Origin: Gramella sp. MAR_2010_147
GTDB taxonomy: Bacteria > Bacteroidota > Bacteroidia > Flavobacteriales > Flavobacteriaceae
NCBI RefSeq assembly: GCF_900105135.1
Contig: NZ_LT629741.1
Span: forward strand, 1,054,001-1,118,000
Length of the DNA stretch: 64,000 nucleotides
Direction: 5' to 3'
How positions within the stretch are numbered: the first letter of the stretch is position 1; each line of letters starts with the position of its first letter. Made by a program: the position numbers and the translations under genes. The notes below the pieces were generated by a model. That model was not told where the DNA came from. It was given only the letters and a program-made list of their open reading frames with translations, and searched no databases. Below, piece after piece: positions 51,850 to 60,354 of this stretch.

Positions 51850-52653
51850 ATGAAATTTAAATTTATTCCACTTCTATTTTTAACCCTAATAATCGCACAA
51901 GTTTCCTTTGGACAAGAAAATAATCAAGGGGATAAAGTAACAGTTTTAAATTTTGCAACATTCCACCTTTCCAAGACAACTGATGCTAATTCTTCTACAG
52001 TAGATATAAATAATCCATCGGTAAAAAGAGATGTGGATAAATTGGTTCAAAAATTAGTAGAATTTAACCCGACTATTATTTGTGTAGAAGTACCTAATGA
52101 AGTTTCAGAAGGCACAAACGAGATATATCAGAAATATAAAATTGATCAAACACAGACCACAAATTGGAGCGAAGAGATAAATTCAATTGCTTTTGAAGTT
52201 GGTAGATTATCAGAAGTGGACAAAATATATGGAATCGATTATAAATTGGGATTTGACTATCCAAAACTAGTACAACTTGCTAAAGAGTCAGATTCCGAAT
52301 ATAGTCAAGAGTTTTTAGAACAAAATTCTAAAGACTTACAGAAATTTAATAATCTGAGTTTATTAGAGAAATTTCGAATAATGAATTCAGAAACCTGGCG
52401 ATCGGATTTGCTAAACTTCTATAATTTTTTATCTACAATGCATACAGAAGATAGTCTTGAAGGTGTAGAAATTGTTGCGGATTTTTATAAAAGAAATTTA
52501 GGGATATATTCTCATTTCGCTGATATTCCAAAAGATCCAAAAGACAGAATTTTAATCCTTTTAGGTGGAGCTCATTCAGCATATTTAGATTTGTTCTTGG
52601 AACACAATCCTAACATAAATTTAGTAGATCCAAAAGAATATGTTGTGGAATAA
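51850..52653 (+). CDS. Secreted DUF5694 (TraB/PrgY-related) protein (cassette C)
   Basis: A protein of 267 residues starting at ATG 51850 with signal peptide FIPLLFLTLIIAQVSFGQ. The mature part fits DUF5694: VTVLNFATFHLS, a run of helices with PTIICVEVPNE, then GIDYKLGFDYP, and a final LILLGGAHSAYL. The His and Glu positions recall the TraB/Tiki fold, whose members are putative metalloproteases; catalysis is not established. An in-frame TTG at 51820 would lie across the crossover point and is rejected as start. Cassette 51820-52787; end match GTTGGCAGC. Confidence 0.82.
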   Translation: MKFKFIPLLFLTLIIAQVSFGQENNQGDKVTVLNFATFHLSKTTDANSSTVDINNPSVKRDVDKLVQKLVEFNPTIICVEVPNEVSEGTNEIYQKYKIDQTQTTNWSEEINSIAFEVGRLSEVDKIYGIDYKLGFDYPKLVQLAKESDSEYSQEFLEQNSKDLQKFNNLSLLEKFRIMNSETWRSDLLNFYNFLSTMHTEDSLEGVEIVADFYKRNLGIYSHFADIPKDPKDRILILLGGAHSAYLDLFLEHNPNINLVDPKEYVVE

Positions 52654-52664
52654 ATACAGCTGCC

Positions 52665-52789
52665 AACAACGATTCATCGCAAATAGGCGGCACCGTTAGT
52701 AAAAAAATAATTAAATTCACCAACAAACCAGGTCTAATCCGACAACACCGCGTTCCCTACTCCGCCAACTGGCGATAACCGAGACCGTT
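52665..52789 (+). repeat. Cassette recombination site 4
   Basis: 125 bp, end of cassette C. Class A centre with TAATCCGAC. The outer arm pair is less perfect than in the other sites (GATT against AACC). Confidence 0.82.
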
Positions 52790-52840
52790 GGCAACAAGCT
52801 CTCATCAGAGATTCCGTTAAAATTTATAAAAAACATTTTT

Positions 52841-52864
52841 ACATATCGCAAATTATAGATATGT
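52841..52864. promoter_or_regulatory. Operator-like palindrome in front of the cassette D regulator
   Basis: ACATATC (52841-52847) and GATATGT (52858-52864) form a 7-bp inverted repeat that overlaps the promoter element, so binding of the encoded regulator would block its own transcription. A related sequence recurs at 53189-53212 before the next gene. Confidence 0.6.
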
Positions 52865-52867
52865 TTG
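52860..52867 (+). promoter_or_regulatory. -7 promoter element inside cassette D
   Basis: TATGTTTG matches TAnnTTTG and ends 4 bp before ATG 52872, so the transcript is predicted to start at the start codon without a leader. This gives the three-gene cassette its own promoter. Confidence 0.65.
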
Positions 52868-52871
52868 TGCT

Positions 52872-53174
52872 ATGGATTTAAGAACAGCTACAGAAATAGG
52901 TAAATGCTTATCGAATCAAACTAGAGTGCAAATCATGGAATGGTTGAAAAAACCTGAAACGAACTTCCCTCCACATGAAACATTGAAGCATTTTAATGAT
53001 GGTGTTTGTGTTACCTATATTCAAGAAAAAGCAGGTCTATCCCAGTCTACTATTTCGACGTATTTGAATAACATGGAAAAATGTGGATTGTTAATTTCAA
53101 CAAGACACGGAAAATGGTCGTACTTAAAGAGAAATGAAGATGTAATCCAAGAGTATATAAAATTTATAAGTTAA
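52872..53174 (+). CDS. ArsR-like winged-helix regulator (cassette D, gene 1)
   Basis: A 100-residue winged-helix protein: ATEIGKCLSNQTRVQIMEWL, then YIQEKAGLSQSTISTYLNNMEKCGLL as recognition helix and ISTRHGKWSYLKRNE as wing. It carries three cysteines but no obvious ArsR metal-binding pair. The palindrome at 52841-52864 and the related sequence at 53189 are its likely operators. It is the first gene of a three-gene cassette (52788-54238), the most complex in the array. Confidence 0.88.
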   Translation: MDLRTATEIGKCLSNQTRVQIMEWLKKPETNFPPHETLKHFNDGVCVTYIQEKAGLSQSTISTYLNNMEKCGLLISTRHGKWSYLKRNEDVIQEYIKFIS

Positions 53175-53188
53175 AAAAATTTCTAATT

Positions 53189-53212
53189 ACATATCTATAT
53201 ATCGCAATATAA
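53189..53212. promoter_or_regulatory. Second operator-like sequence in cassette D
   Basis: ACATATC followed by ATATCGCAATATA resembles the palindrome at 52841-52864 (shared CATATC and ATATCGCAA blocks) and lies 7-30 bp before the second gene. It is probably a second binding site of the same regulator. Confidence 0.5.
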
Positions 53213-53218
53213 CAAACT

Positions 53219-53488
53219 ATGGAAACGCTTTTTGACATATTGGGTTGGACTGGCTCAGGACTAATAATCCTTGCTTACTCCCTGACTTTGATAAAGAATA
53301 AAGAATATTTAGAGTACGGTAAATATTTAAATCTTTTTGGTGGTTTATTAATTGCGGGAAACTGTTATTATTATAATGCGATTCCACCGTTTGTGACGAA
53401 CTTACTTTGGAGTGTCATTGCAACTTTAACCATATACAAAAGAAAAAGTGAAAAAAGAAAATGTAATAATACTCAATGTTTAACTTAA
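53219..53488 (+). CDS. Small three-helix membrane protein, CBU_0592-like (cassette D, gene 2)
   Basis: An 89-residue protein (ILGWTGSGLIILAYSLTLIK, YLNLFGGLLIAGNCYYYNAIPPFVTNLLWSVIATLTIY) with the pattern of the CBU_0592 family of small membrane proteins. Function is not known for the family. It ends 10 bp before the SDR-like gene. The tail is basic and Cys-containing. Confidence 0.78.
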   Translation: METLFDILGWTGSGLIILAYSLTLIKNKEYLEYGKYLNLFGGLLIAGNCYYYNAIPPFVTNLLWSVIATLTIYKRKSEKRKCNNTQCLT

Positions 53489-53498
53489 AAACGTAAAA

Positions 53499-54101
53499 AT
53501 GAAAATATTAATAATTGGAGGAAACGGAACGATCGGAAAAAGAGTTGTATCCCATTTTCAAGAAAGAAATGAGATTATAATCGCGGGAAGAACCTCTGGA
53601 GATGTCACAGTAGATATTGCAGATAGTAATTCAATTAAATCAATGTTTGATAAAACAGGGAAGCTTGATGCAATAATATGTATTGCTGGTGAAGCAAAAT
53701 GGTCTGATTTTAATGAACTTTCTGAGGATGATTACTACATCGGACTCAAAAGCAAATTAATGGGGCAAGTTAATTTAGTTCGAATAGGACAAAATTATTT
53801 GAATCCAAATGGATCTGTAACCTTATCAACTGGAATTTTGGCAGATGATCCAGTAGCTCAAACAACTAGTGCTGCTATGGTAAATGGAGGAATACATAGC
53901 TTTGTCAAAGCAGTTGCTCTAGAAATAGAAAATGGTATCAGAGTTAATGTGGTTTCATCAGGAATGGTTGAAGATGCCTATGAAAAATATAAAGATGCCT
54001 TTCCAGGTCATAATCCTATACCTATGAAAAAGGTAGTTAGAGGATATATTCGAAGTGTAGATGGAAAAGGTAATGGAGAAATAATTAAAATTTACGTTTA
54101 G
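53499..54101 (+). CDS. Short-chain dehydrogenase-like protein lacking the catalytic Tyr (cassette D, gene 3)
   Basis: A 200-residue Rossmann protein with GGNGTIGKRV near residues 7-16 and NAG-equivalent CIAGEAKW. The position of the YxxxK active site reads AAMVNGGIHSFVKAVALEI, where the Tyr is missing and one Lys remains. This is the short SDR subgroup with altered catalysis, so a binding or regulatory role is possible. Cassette end match GTTGGCAAC. Confidence 0.85.
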   Translation: MKILIIGGNGTIGKRVVSHFQERNEIIIAGRTSGDVTVDIADSNSIKSMFDKTGKLDAIICIAGEAKWSDFNELSEDDYYIGLKSKLMGQVNLVRIGQNYLNPNGSVTLSTGILADDPVAQTTSAAMVNGGIHSFVKAVALEIENGIRVNVVSSGMVEDAYEKYKDAFPGHNPIPMKKVVRGYIRSVDGKGNGEIIKIYV

Positions 54102-54113
54102 GAGCCGGTTGCC

Positions 54114-54240
54114 AACATCGGTTAAGTGCAAATAGCGGGCAATCTAGTGAAAAGTGCTATTTTAGACACCAAGTAAAAAACAACAAAGCCGACAAGAACG
54201 TGTTCCCTACTCCACACTACTTGCCTTAACCAAGACCGTT
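54114..54240 (+). repeat. Cassette recombination site 5
   Basis: 127 bp, end of cassette D. Class B centre like site 2, although the two sites close very different cassettes. Confidence 0.85.
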
Positions 54241-54729
54241 GTAAACAAGCATTATTGAGAGATTTTCATTCAAAGAAATAATTTCCTTAGATAAATCCTG
54301 CTCAAATTCATGGAAAAATGAAAAATATTTCATTAATAATTATCGGTAAATGACGAAAAATATATTGGTGCAAGTTCAAAGAAAAATTTGCCTTTGGTAG
54401 ATTAAAAATTTAAAAAACACAAAAGAAAGTTTATCGATAACTGACAAAATCATTCGGACTTTTTCTCAGGATAATGTTCATCGAAAAGAAGATTTTCTGG
54501 GAAATATAAAAATTTTAAAAAAGAGCTTTGGAACTAAACAAGCTGACTCTCACTCAAGCTCGAAAATGTAAAAAGTAGATAAGATTATTTTTTCAATAAA
54601 TCCTGGTAAATCAAACCGGAAAAAAGTTCTAAAAAGCGCGAAACATTTAGAAAATTCATGTGCTTAACAAAATTATCATCATGGCATTTGATTTCAAAAC
54701 AAATCTTGGTAGTTATAATGCCAGTTTAC
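54241..54729. other. Cassette E: no evident gene
   Basis: About 490 bp between sites 5 and 6 with no frame longer than some 20 residues in either direction that is not a site shadow. Both cassette ends match over 9 bp (GTTGTAAAC), so it is a proper cassette. It may carry a non-coding RNA, a promoter or a decayed gene. Short runs such as AAAATTTGCC and GGAAATATAAAA give no clear hint. Confidence 0.6.
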
Positions 54730-54854
54730 AACAACGATTATCGCAAATAGCGCGTTATTTACTGAAAATGGTTATTTTAGAGACCAATTATTAAAAAAAT
54801 TAAGCCGACAAATCCGAATCCTTATTCCCGCGACTTGCGTTAATCGGGACCGTT
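54730..54854 (+). repeat. Cassette recombination site 6
   Basis: 125 bp, end of cassette E. Class C centre (GGTTATTTTAGAGACC). Outer arms GATTA and TAATC pair, and inner GCGCG pairs with CGCG, differing from other sites in both arms at once. Confidence 0.85.
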
Positions 54855-54871
54855 GGCAAACATTTATATGA

Positions 54872-55690
54872 ATGAACAGAACTAAAAAGATTATTATAAG
54901 CTTAGTTATCCTTTTAATTTTAGCAATAGCAATTTTAATATATAGATATAACTTAAGTTTTGGAGATTCTGTCAATCAAAAAACTGTAATGGCTATCTGT
55001 ATGAATAAAGTTTTAAAAACAAATGACCATAAAGAAAGTAAGCGTACGTGTGAATGTATGGTTGGTGGTTATGTAGAAAAATATTCAGAGAAAGAATTAT
55101 TACATATTAGTCAAAAAGAATTACAAGAAAGTTTTAATAATTGTAGCCCTGAAAATGATAATTTAATTGCTGAAAACGTACAAATCGATTCGACAAAATT
55201 ATATCAAAAAATTGGCTGGATAAACCAAATAGACAAAAACACAAAAGAAGATGTAGAAGCTTATATTAGCAAAAAAAGTGATACTATAATAAACCAGTTC
55301 AAAGTTTACAAAAATGGAGTTATTGATTCTTCAATGAGTAAATTCTACGAATTGAAAATTGAAGGTTATAAAGATTCTTTAATACAAGGTGAAATCAGGT
55401 TTTTTTCTCCAAAAGACTCTACTTCTTTAGATAAAATAGAGAAAAGAGATGTAATTTTTTATTACCTACAAAGAGAAAATGATTCACTGATTATAAAAGA
55501 AATAGAAACCGATACGAATTATATAAAATTTCCATACCGTAATTTTGACAATTATACTTTTGTAGGATTTATTTCAGATTATAGATGGATTACAGTAGAT
55601 ACTTCTGAAGCATATTTATTAAACCGAAATCTTTTTGCAATAGATTCAGAAGCTTCAACTAATAACAAATTTGTAGAATTACTAAAATAA
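54872..55690 (+). CDS. Membrane-anchored protein of unknown function (cassette F)
   Basis: A 272-residue protein with an N-terminal helix (IIISLVILLILAIAILIY) and a soluble part of about 245 residues. Two cysteine pairs stand in TCECMVGGYVEKYSEKEL. The later half is beta-rich with an FSPKDSTSLDK segment. No family is recognised. The cassette (54853-55822) has a 10-bp end match (GTTGGCAAAC). Confidence 0.75.
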   Translation: MNRTKKIIISLVILLILAIAILIYRYNLSFGDSVNQKTVMAICMNKVLKTNDHKESKRTCECMVGGYVEKYSEKELLHISQKELQESFNNCSPENDNLIAENVQIDSTKLYQKIGWINQIDKNTKEDVEAYISKKSDTIINQFKVYKNGVIDSSMSKFYELKIEGYKDSLIQGEIRFFSPKDSTSLDKIEKRDVIFYYLQRENDSLIIKEIETDTNYIKFPYRNFDNYTFVGFISDYRWITVDTSEAYLLNRNLFAIDSEASTNNKFVELLK

Positions 55691-55699
55691 ACGTTTGCC

Positions 55700-55824
55700 A
55701 ACATCGGTTCATCGCCAATAGGCGGTAGCGTTAGAAAGAAAATAATTAACTTGACCAACAAACCAATACTAAGCCGACAAATCCGTGTCCCTTACTCCGC
55801 CAACTGGCGATAACCGGGACCGTT
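55700..55824 (+). repeat. Cassette recombination site 7
   Basis: 125 bp, end of cassette F. Class A centre with GCGGTAGCGTTAG; the arms CGCCA and TGGCG match. Confidence 0.85.
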
Positions 55825-55843
55825 GTAGCACATTTTTAAATCA

Positions 55844-56587
55844 ATGGGGAAACTAATAAATACATTTACTATTCTTACTTTATTTATAAGTTGTACAATA
55901 AATTCATTCCAAGTTGAATCAAAATTTGAGAATGGAAATAACAAGATAATATATCGCTCTTTGTCGGACACCACTATTTACGGTAAAACATATAATAGAA
56001 AATTTAAAATAAAATTCAACGAGAACAAGGATACCTTACGTAAAGGAATTTATATTAATAATATGGCTCTTGGAGATCATTCCTTTTATAGAAATAATAA
56101 ATTAGATTGTATACGATCATATATCATCCCAAACCCATTTTTCATAGATATTGGCAAGCAAAATGAAACGGTAGATTTCAGTCCGTTCGAAATTCGGACT
56201 GATTCAACTTACTTAAATACAGCTATATATTTTGATCAAAATGGAGATTCATTAATTCAAAAAAGTCACCTCTACAAAACTAAATTTCACAAGAATAATT
56301 GGAATATAAATGACTCGTTAAAAGTTGATTTTGAATTTTATTATCCTGGATATGAAGTTGTAAAATCAACATTATATTTTATTGTTCCGCAGGACTCTTC
56401 TATGATTACTATGGCCATTAATAGAGGAAGAGAATATACACTCAAAAGAAAAATTTTCAATAAAAATCATGATGAGATAAAAGGACTAGCTGAAATAATA
56501 GTATTTGATAAAACGAAAAAAGCAGGAGATACAAATGCTTATTCAAAAAGTTTAGTTTTTATTAATGAACAAATTGTAGTGCAATAA
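55844..56587 (+). CDS. Lipoprotein of unknown function (cassette G)
   Basis: A 247-residue protein with a lipoprotein signal (FTILTLFISC, Cys17) and a beta-rich mature part with many Asn and Lys (YRSLSDTTIYGKTYNRKFKIKFNENKD). It resembles other secreted lipoproteins of Bacteroidota but no named domain is visible. The cassette (55823-56721) end match is GTTGTAGCAC, 10 bp. Confidence 0.75.
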   Translation: MGKLINTFTILTLFISCTINSFQVESKFENGNNKIIYRSLSDTTIYGKTYNRKFKIKFNENKDTLRKGIYINNMALGDHSFYRNNKLDCIRSYIIPNPFFIDIGKQNETVDFSPFEIRTDSTYLNTAIYFDQNGDSLIQKSHLYKTKFHKNNWNINDSLKVDFEFYYPGYEVVKSTLYFIVPQDSSMITMAINRGREYTLKRKIFNKNHDEIKGLAEIIVFDKTKKAGDTNAYSKSLVFINEQIVVQ

Positions 56588-56598
56588 AAACGTGCTAC

Positions 56599-56723
56599 AA
56601 CATCGGTTAATCGCAAATAACGGGTATGGGAGAAAAAGTGTAATTTTAGAAACCAGGAAAGAAAAAAGTTAATCCGACAAGTCCGCGTCCCTACTCCCGC
56701 AACTTGCGATAACCGTAACCGTT
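56599..56723 (+). repeat. Cassette recombination site 8
   Basis: 125 bp, end of cassette G. Class D centre (AAAAAGTGTAATTTTAG, CCGTAACCGTT end). Arms GGTT and AACC pair, and CGGG pairs with CCCG. Confidence 0.85.
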
Positions 56724-56741
56724 GGGCACAATTAATTAAGA

Positions 56742-57440
56742 ATGAAATCTTTAGAAAGTACAGATATTGTTATAACAAATGGAATTAAAACGTGGTGGAC
56801 TTATCCAATAATGATGAAATGGAAAAAGATTCAACGTGATAAACTTGACCCCAAAACTAAAGACAATATCATATCAGGAATAAATTCTTCATTAATCGTA
56901 GATTGTACATGCTTTTTAGAAGGAATTTTTGATTTAGCTATCAGAGAAAAAATTAATTACCAAAAAGACGGAAATTATAAGCATCGAATAAATGATCATC
57001 TTCTTGATAGATTAGAAAATGCCCAATTTAATGAATACCAAAAATTGTATTATTTAGCTTTTGGAAATGAACTAAAAGATGTAACAGACAATCAAAAATG
57101 GAAAGCAATAAAATCATTATTCTCCTTTAGAAATTTAATAGTACATGGAAGTGGAGTATTAATTGACTACTACAGAGTTAAAGAAAAATTTCAAGTTGTT
57201 GGTTGGGGAAAATATAATTCGATTATTAATTACTTGATTGAAATAAAATTAGTACCAAAATTTGTCAAAAATGAGAATACCGAAATTGATATTTTTGAAT
57301 CAAGAATAGCTGATTATTACTATGCTAAAACTTTGGAGTTCACGAATCAGTTTGCTGTTGAAATACAAAGTAAATTACTCCAAAATGAAGCAGAAGAAAT
57401 TATCGAAGCAATAGAATTTAATGATGAGCTAGAAAATTAA
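56742..57440 (+). CDS. HEPN-like protein (cassette H)
   Basis: A 232-residue, mostly helical protein. The segment FSFRNLIVHGSG contains R130-x4-H135, the RNase signature of HEPN domains; the preceding part (FLEGIFDLAIREKINY) and the long helices fit that fold. HEPN proteins act as RNases in toxin-antitoxin and abortive infection systems. No nucleotidyltransferase (MNT) antitoxin gene is in the same cassette. Cassette 56722-57572 end match is GTTGGGCACA. Confidence 0.7.
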   Translation: MKSLESTDIVITNGIKTWWTYPIMMKWKKIQRDKLDPKTKDNIISGINSSLIVDCTCFLEGIFDLAIREKINYQKDGNYKHRINDHLLDRLENAQFNEYQKLYYLAFGNELKDVTDNQKWKAIKSLFSFRNLIVHGSGVLIDYYRVKEKFQVVGWGKYNSIINYLIEIKLVPKFVKNENTEIDIFESRIADYYYAKTLEFTNQFAVEIQSKLLQNEAEEIIEAIEFNDELEN

Positions 57441-57448
57441 CTGTGCCC

Positions 57449-57574
57449 AACAACGGCTCATCGCAAATAACGGGCAGTCGGTTAAAAATTGCTATTTTAG
57501 AGACCATTTAATAAAAAAACTAAGCCGACAAATCTGCGTCCTTACTCCCGCAACTTGCGATAGCCGGGACAGTT
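57449..57574 (+). repeat. Cassette recombination site 9
   Basis: 126 bp, end of cassette H. Class C centre. The arms read GGCT (57455-57458) and AGCC (57562-57565), a paired change relative to GGTT and AACC of site 8. Confidence 0.85.
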
Positions 57575-57680
57575 GCCAACAAGTGCAATTGAAAATTTGC
57601 AATAAGATTTTATTATAAAATATTTCATTTTGTATTCCCAATATTGAATGTATCTTTTTCCCTTAAAACAGATTTCATAA

Positions 57681-59054
57681 ATGTCGAAAAGCAAATCCAA
57701 CGTAGATAGAAACGAAATATTAGAAAAACTCGCCGAATCATTTATCTACGGTAATCTAGGATTATTTATAGGGGCAGGAATGTCAATGGATATAATGAAT
57801 GATGAATGGGATACAAAGGCGCTCTCGTGGAAAGAATTAATTAATACTTGTGCTAAAAATTTTGAAATTGATCTAAAATCAGAAATCAAAACTGAAGGAT
57901 TATCATACCCAGATATAGCATCAAGTCTAGCCAAAATAATAGCAGAAAACGAAGATATCACATATTCCGCTGCAGTTAAACGTTTGAAACAAAATATCGC
58001 TGATTTAACATCTTGGTACCCTAATAAAGAAAATAGGGAGGATTACAGTAAGATTTTAAATAAAATTAATCCTAATTGGATAATTACGACAAATTATGAC
58101 AGTATAATAGAGTGTTTATTGCCGGATAGAAGTATATCTCTTTCACCAAATGACCAATTAATTTCTCCAAAAGAAATTGTCCCCATATATCATTTACATG
58201 GAGTTAGGTCCAATCCTGATTCAATTATTATAACCCAAGAAGATTACATCAGTTTATTCAGGCCAAATCAATATAGACAGCAAAAATTGGCTCTTACCAT
58301 AAAAGAGTCAACAACTTTAATAATTGGTTACGGACTTGGAGATGTAAATGTTTTGACTGCTCTGGACTGGACAAAAAATGTATACCGAGAACAGAGAATA
58401 ACCTATCCACAAGATGTTATTCAATTAATCAAAACAGAAATTCCAGAATTTAATGGTTATAAGGATCACAATGGTATAACAATTTTAGAGTTCAATGATC
58501 TAAAAACAATTCTTAAGGAAATTATAGACTTTTTGGAAATAAAGCTTGAAGAGCATAACAAAGATCAAGAAGAAATTGAAAAAATATATCAAGAAATTAA
58601 AAGCCCTGATGAAGATTTGGTTAAGAAGTTTATAGATGATAAAACATATCGTACAAATCTGATCAAGCAAATTTCCGAAAATAACATTCAATTGATTTCC
58701 GGTTTTATGGAACTTTTCTCTAAATCAATGGAAAAAACATGGGAAAGAGCTCAACCCAAAAATGCATTTTTTGCGTATGATCAAAATTTAAAGATCCATA
58801 TTGACATATTATCGCAAATTGGATTAGAACATATGCCTCCTATTCTTTTAGAAGCAATTGTTTATCAATTATCAAGAATAAGCTATTTTATTGGTGATAA
58901 ATTAGGTGAAAGCAAAGCTGCATATAAAACCTGGAATAAGCATAACCAAGATATTCCTTTGGAAACTCGTAACGAGATTTTAAATATCTGTAAAGCGAAT
59001 AATTATTCCTTTTTACCGAGTTTGATTCGCAAATCGATAAAGAAAAAAAAGTGA
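57681..59054 (+). CDS. SIR2-domain protein, probable anti-phage effector (cassette I)
   Basis: A 457-residue protein. A SIR2-like NAD-binding domain covers residues 24-270: LGLFIGAGMSMD, TTNYDSIIE (Asn138), IYHLHGVRSN (His171/His173) and LIIGYGLGD. The C-terminal 190 residues are helical (LMEKTWERAQ region, LGEHMPPILLEAIVYQL). SIR2 proteins of this build serve as NAD-depleting effectors in Thoeris, DSR and related defences; a defence role here is inference. A short coupled frame follows (59051-59170). Cassette 57573-59258 end match is 14 of 16 bases. Confidence 0.88.
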   Translation: MSKSKSNVDRNEILEKLAESFIYGNLGLFIGAGMSMDIMNDEWDTKALSWKELINTCAKNFEIDLKSEIKTEGLSYPDIASSLAKIIAENEDITYSAAVKRLKQNIADLTSWYPNKENREDYSKILNKINPNWIITTNYDSIIECLLPDRSISLSPNDQLISPKEIVPIYHLHGVRSNPDSIIITQEDYISLFRPNQYRQQKLALTIKESTTLIIGYGLGDVNVLTALDWTKNVYREQRITYPQDVIQLIKTEIPEFNGYKDHNGITILEFNDLKTILKEIIDFLEIKLEEHNKDQEEIEKIYQEIKSPDEDLVKKFIDDKTYRTNLIKQISENNIQLISGFMELFSKSMEKTWERAQPKNAFFAYDQNLKIHIDILSQIGLEHMPPILLEAIVYQLSRISYFIGDKLGESKAAYKTWNKHNQDIPLETRNEILNICKANNYSFLPSLIRKSIKKKK

Positions 59055-59135
59055 TAATAGAAAAAAATGAGAGTTCCTTAAAAGACTGGCTAAAGAAAAG
59101 GATGGAAAAAAGCGATTCTATATGCACCAGTTGGC

Positions 59136-59260
59136 AACAACGGTTAATCGCCAATAGACGGCAGCGTTAGTAAGAAAATAATTACCTTGACCAACAAACT
59201 AATACTAAGCCGACAAATCCGTGTCCCTTACTCCGCCAACTGGCGATAACCGGGACCGTT
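59136..59260 (+). repeat. Cassette recombination site 10
   Basis: 125 bp, end of cassette I. Class A centre with GACGGCAGCGTTAG and an ATTACCTTGACC variant. Confidence 0.85.
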
Positions 59261-59278
59261 GGCAACAAGCAATAAAGA

Positions 59279-60187
59279 ATGAAAAAACTATTAACCACTA
59301 TCGCTTTAATTACAATTTGCTCTTGTAAAAGTTCCAAAAATCAAGTTATAACTAAACAAGAAAAATTGAATAATGAACCAATCGCTTTTGTAAGTGATAG
59401 AGATGGTAATCCAGAAATTTATATTATGGATTCAGATGGGAAAAATGTTCAAAGATTGACGAATAGTGATTCACTTGATTTTAGCCCATCTTGGTCTAAA
59501 GTGGATAATAAATTATACTTCTATTCAAAAAGAGATGGTAATTCAGAAATTTACAGTATCGATATTGAAGACAAAAATTTAATTCGATTAACAAATAATC
59601 CTGCTAATGATGTTCTACCAGTTCCATCTCCTAATGGCAATCTCATATTATTTATGAGCGATAGAAATTCTTCAAGTAAGAATTTATACGCAATGGAAAA
59701 AAATGGATCAAATATAAAAGCATTAACAAATAATAGGTTTTATGAAGAAAGTCCAGATTGGTCTCCAGATGCAAAAAAAATTATATTCACTAGACAACTT
59801 AGGGATTCTTCAGATACAAGTCATGCCGGGAATGGTGAAATACATTTAATAGATTCAAATGGAAGTAATCTGATAAGACTAACTAATAAAGATGGTTATG
59901 ATTCAGGTGCAAAGTTTTCTCCAGATGGTCAAAAAATAGCATTCTATGGTTATAATCAAAATCAGTGGGATTTATATATAATGAATTCAGATGGGAGTAA
60001 TTTAAATAATTTGACTAATGATACTATTGAGTGTTACTCTCCAGATTGGTCATCAAATGGAGAATGGTTAGTATATACAGCTGGCAAAGATGGAAATTAT
60101 AACATTTGGAAAATCAATATTAAAACAAAAGAACGTATTCAGTTAACAAATACAAAAGGTAGAAATGAAGGACCGAATTGGAGATAA
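59279..60187 (+). CDS. TolB-like beta-propeller lipoprotein (cassette J)
   Basis: A 302-residue protein with a lipoprotein signal (ALITICSC, Cys15) and about six WD40-like TolB repeats of the form IYIMDSDGKNVQRLTNSD ... FSPSWS. The repeats are regular, so a propeller of six blades is likely. In other bacteria TolB supports the envelope; here it is a cassette gene and probably binds a surface partner. Cassette 59259-60323 end match is GTTGGCAAC followed by matching GCAAT. Confidence 0.85.
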   Translation: MKKLLTTIALITICSCKSSKNQVITKQEKLNNEPIAFVSDRDGNPEIYIMDSDGKNVQRLTNSDSLDFSPSWSKVDNKLYFYSKRDGNSEIYSIDIEDKNLIRLTNNPANDVLPVPSPNGNLILFMSDRNSSSKNLYAMEKNGSNIKALTNNRFYEESPDWSPDAKKIIFTRQLRDSSDTSHAGNGEIHLIDSNGSNLIRLTNKDGYDSGAKFSPDGQKIAFYGYNQNQWDLYIMNSDGSNLNNLTNDTIECYSPDWSSNGEWLVYTAGKDGNYNIWKINIKTKERIQLTNTKGRNEGPNWR

Positions 60188-60199
60188 TTGCCAGTTGCC

Positions 60200-60325
60200 A
60201 ACAACGGCTCATCGCAAATAACGGGTAGCTAGTTGAAAATTGCTATTTTAGAGACCAATTATCAAAACAACTAATCCGACAAATCCGCATCCTTACTCCC
60301 GCAACTTGCGATAGCCGGGACCGTT
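60200..60325 (+). repeat. Cassette recombination site 11
   Basis: 126 bp, end of cassette J. Class C centre. The arms read GGCT and AGCC as in site 9. Confidence 0.85.
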
Positions 60326-60354
60326 AGCGGCAATGCTTTATTAAGATATTACTT

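Noticed and set aside
52788..54238. Cassette D as a toxin-antitoxin module
   Set aside because: There is a regulator and a small protein, but the second gene is a three-helix membrane protein of the CBU_0592 type and the third an SDR-like protein. No known toxin family is present.
55579..55974. Leftward frames across site 7 (55579-55761 and 55792-55974)
   Set aside because: They span the recombination site and the ends of the neighbouring real genes and have no plausible start or composition.
59051..59170. A 39-codon GTG frame overlapping the SIR2 stop
   Set aside because: It runs into recombination site 10 and ends there. It could be a coupled small gene, but length and composition give no support beyond the GTGA overlap.
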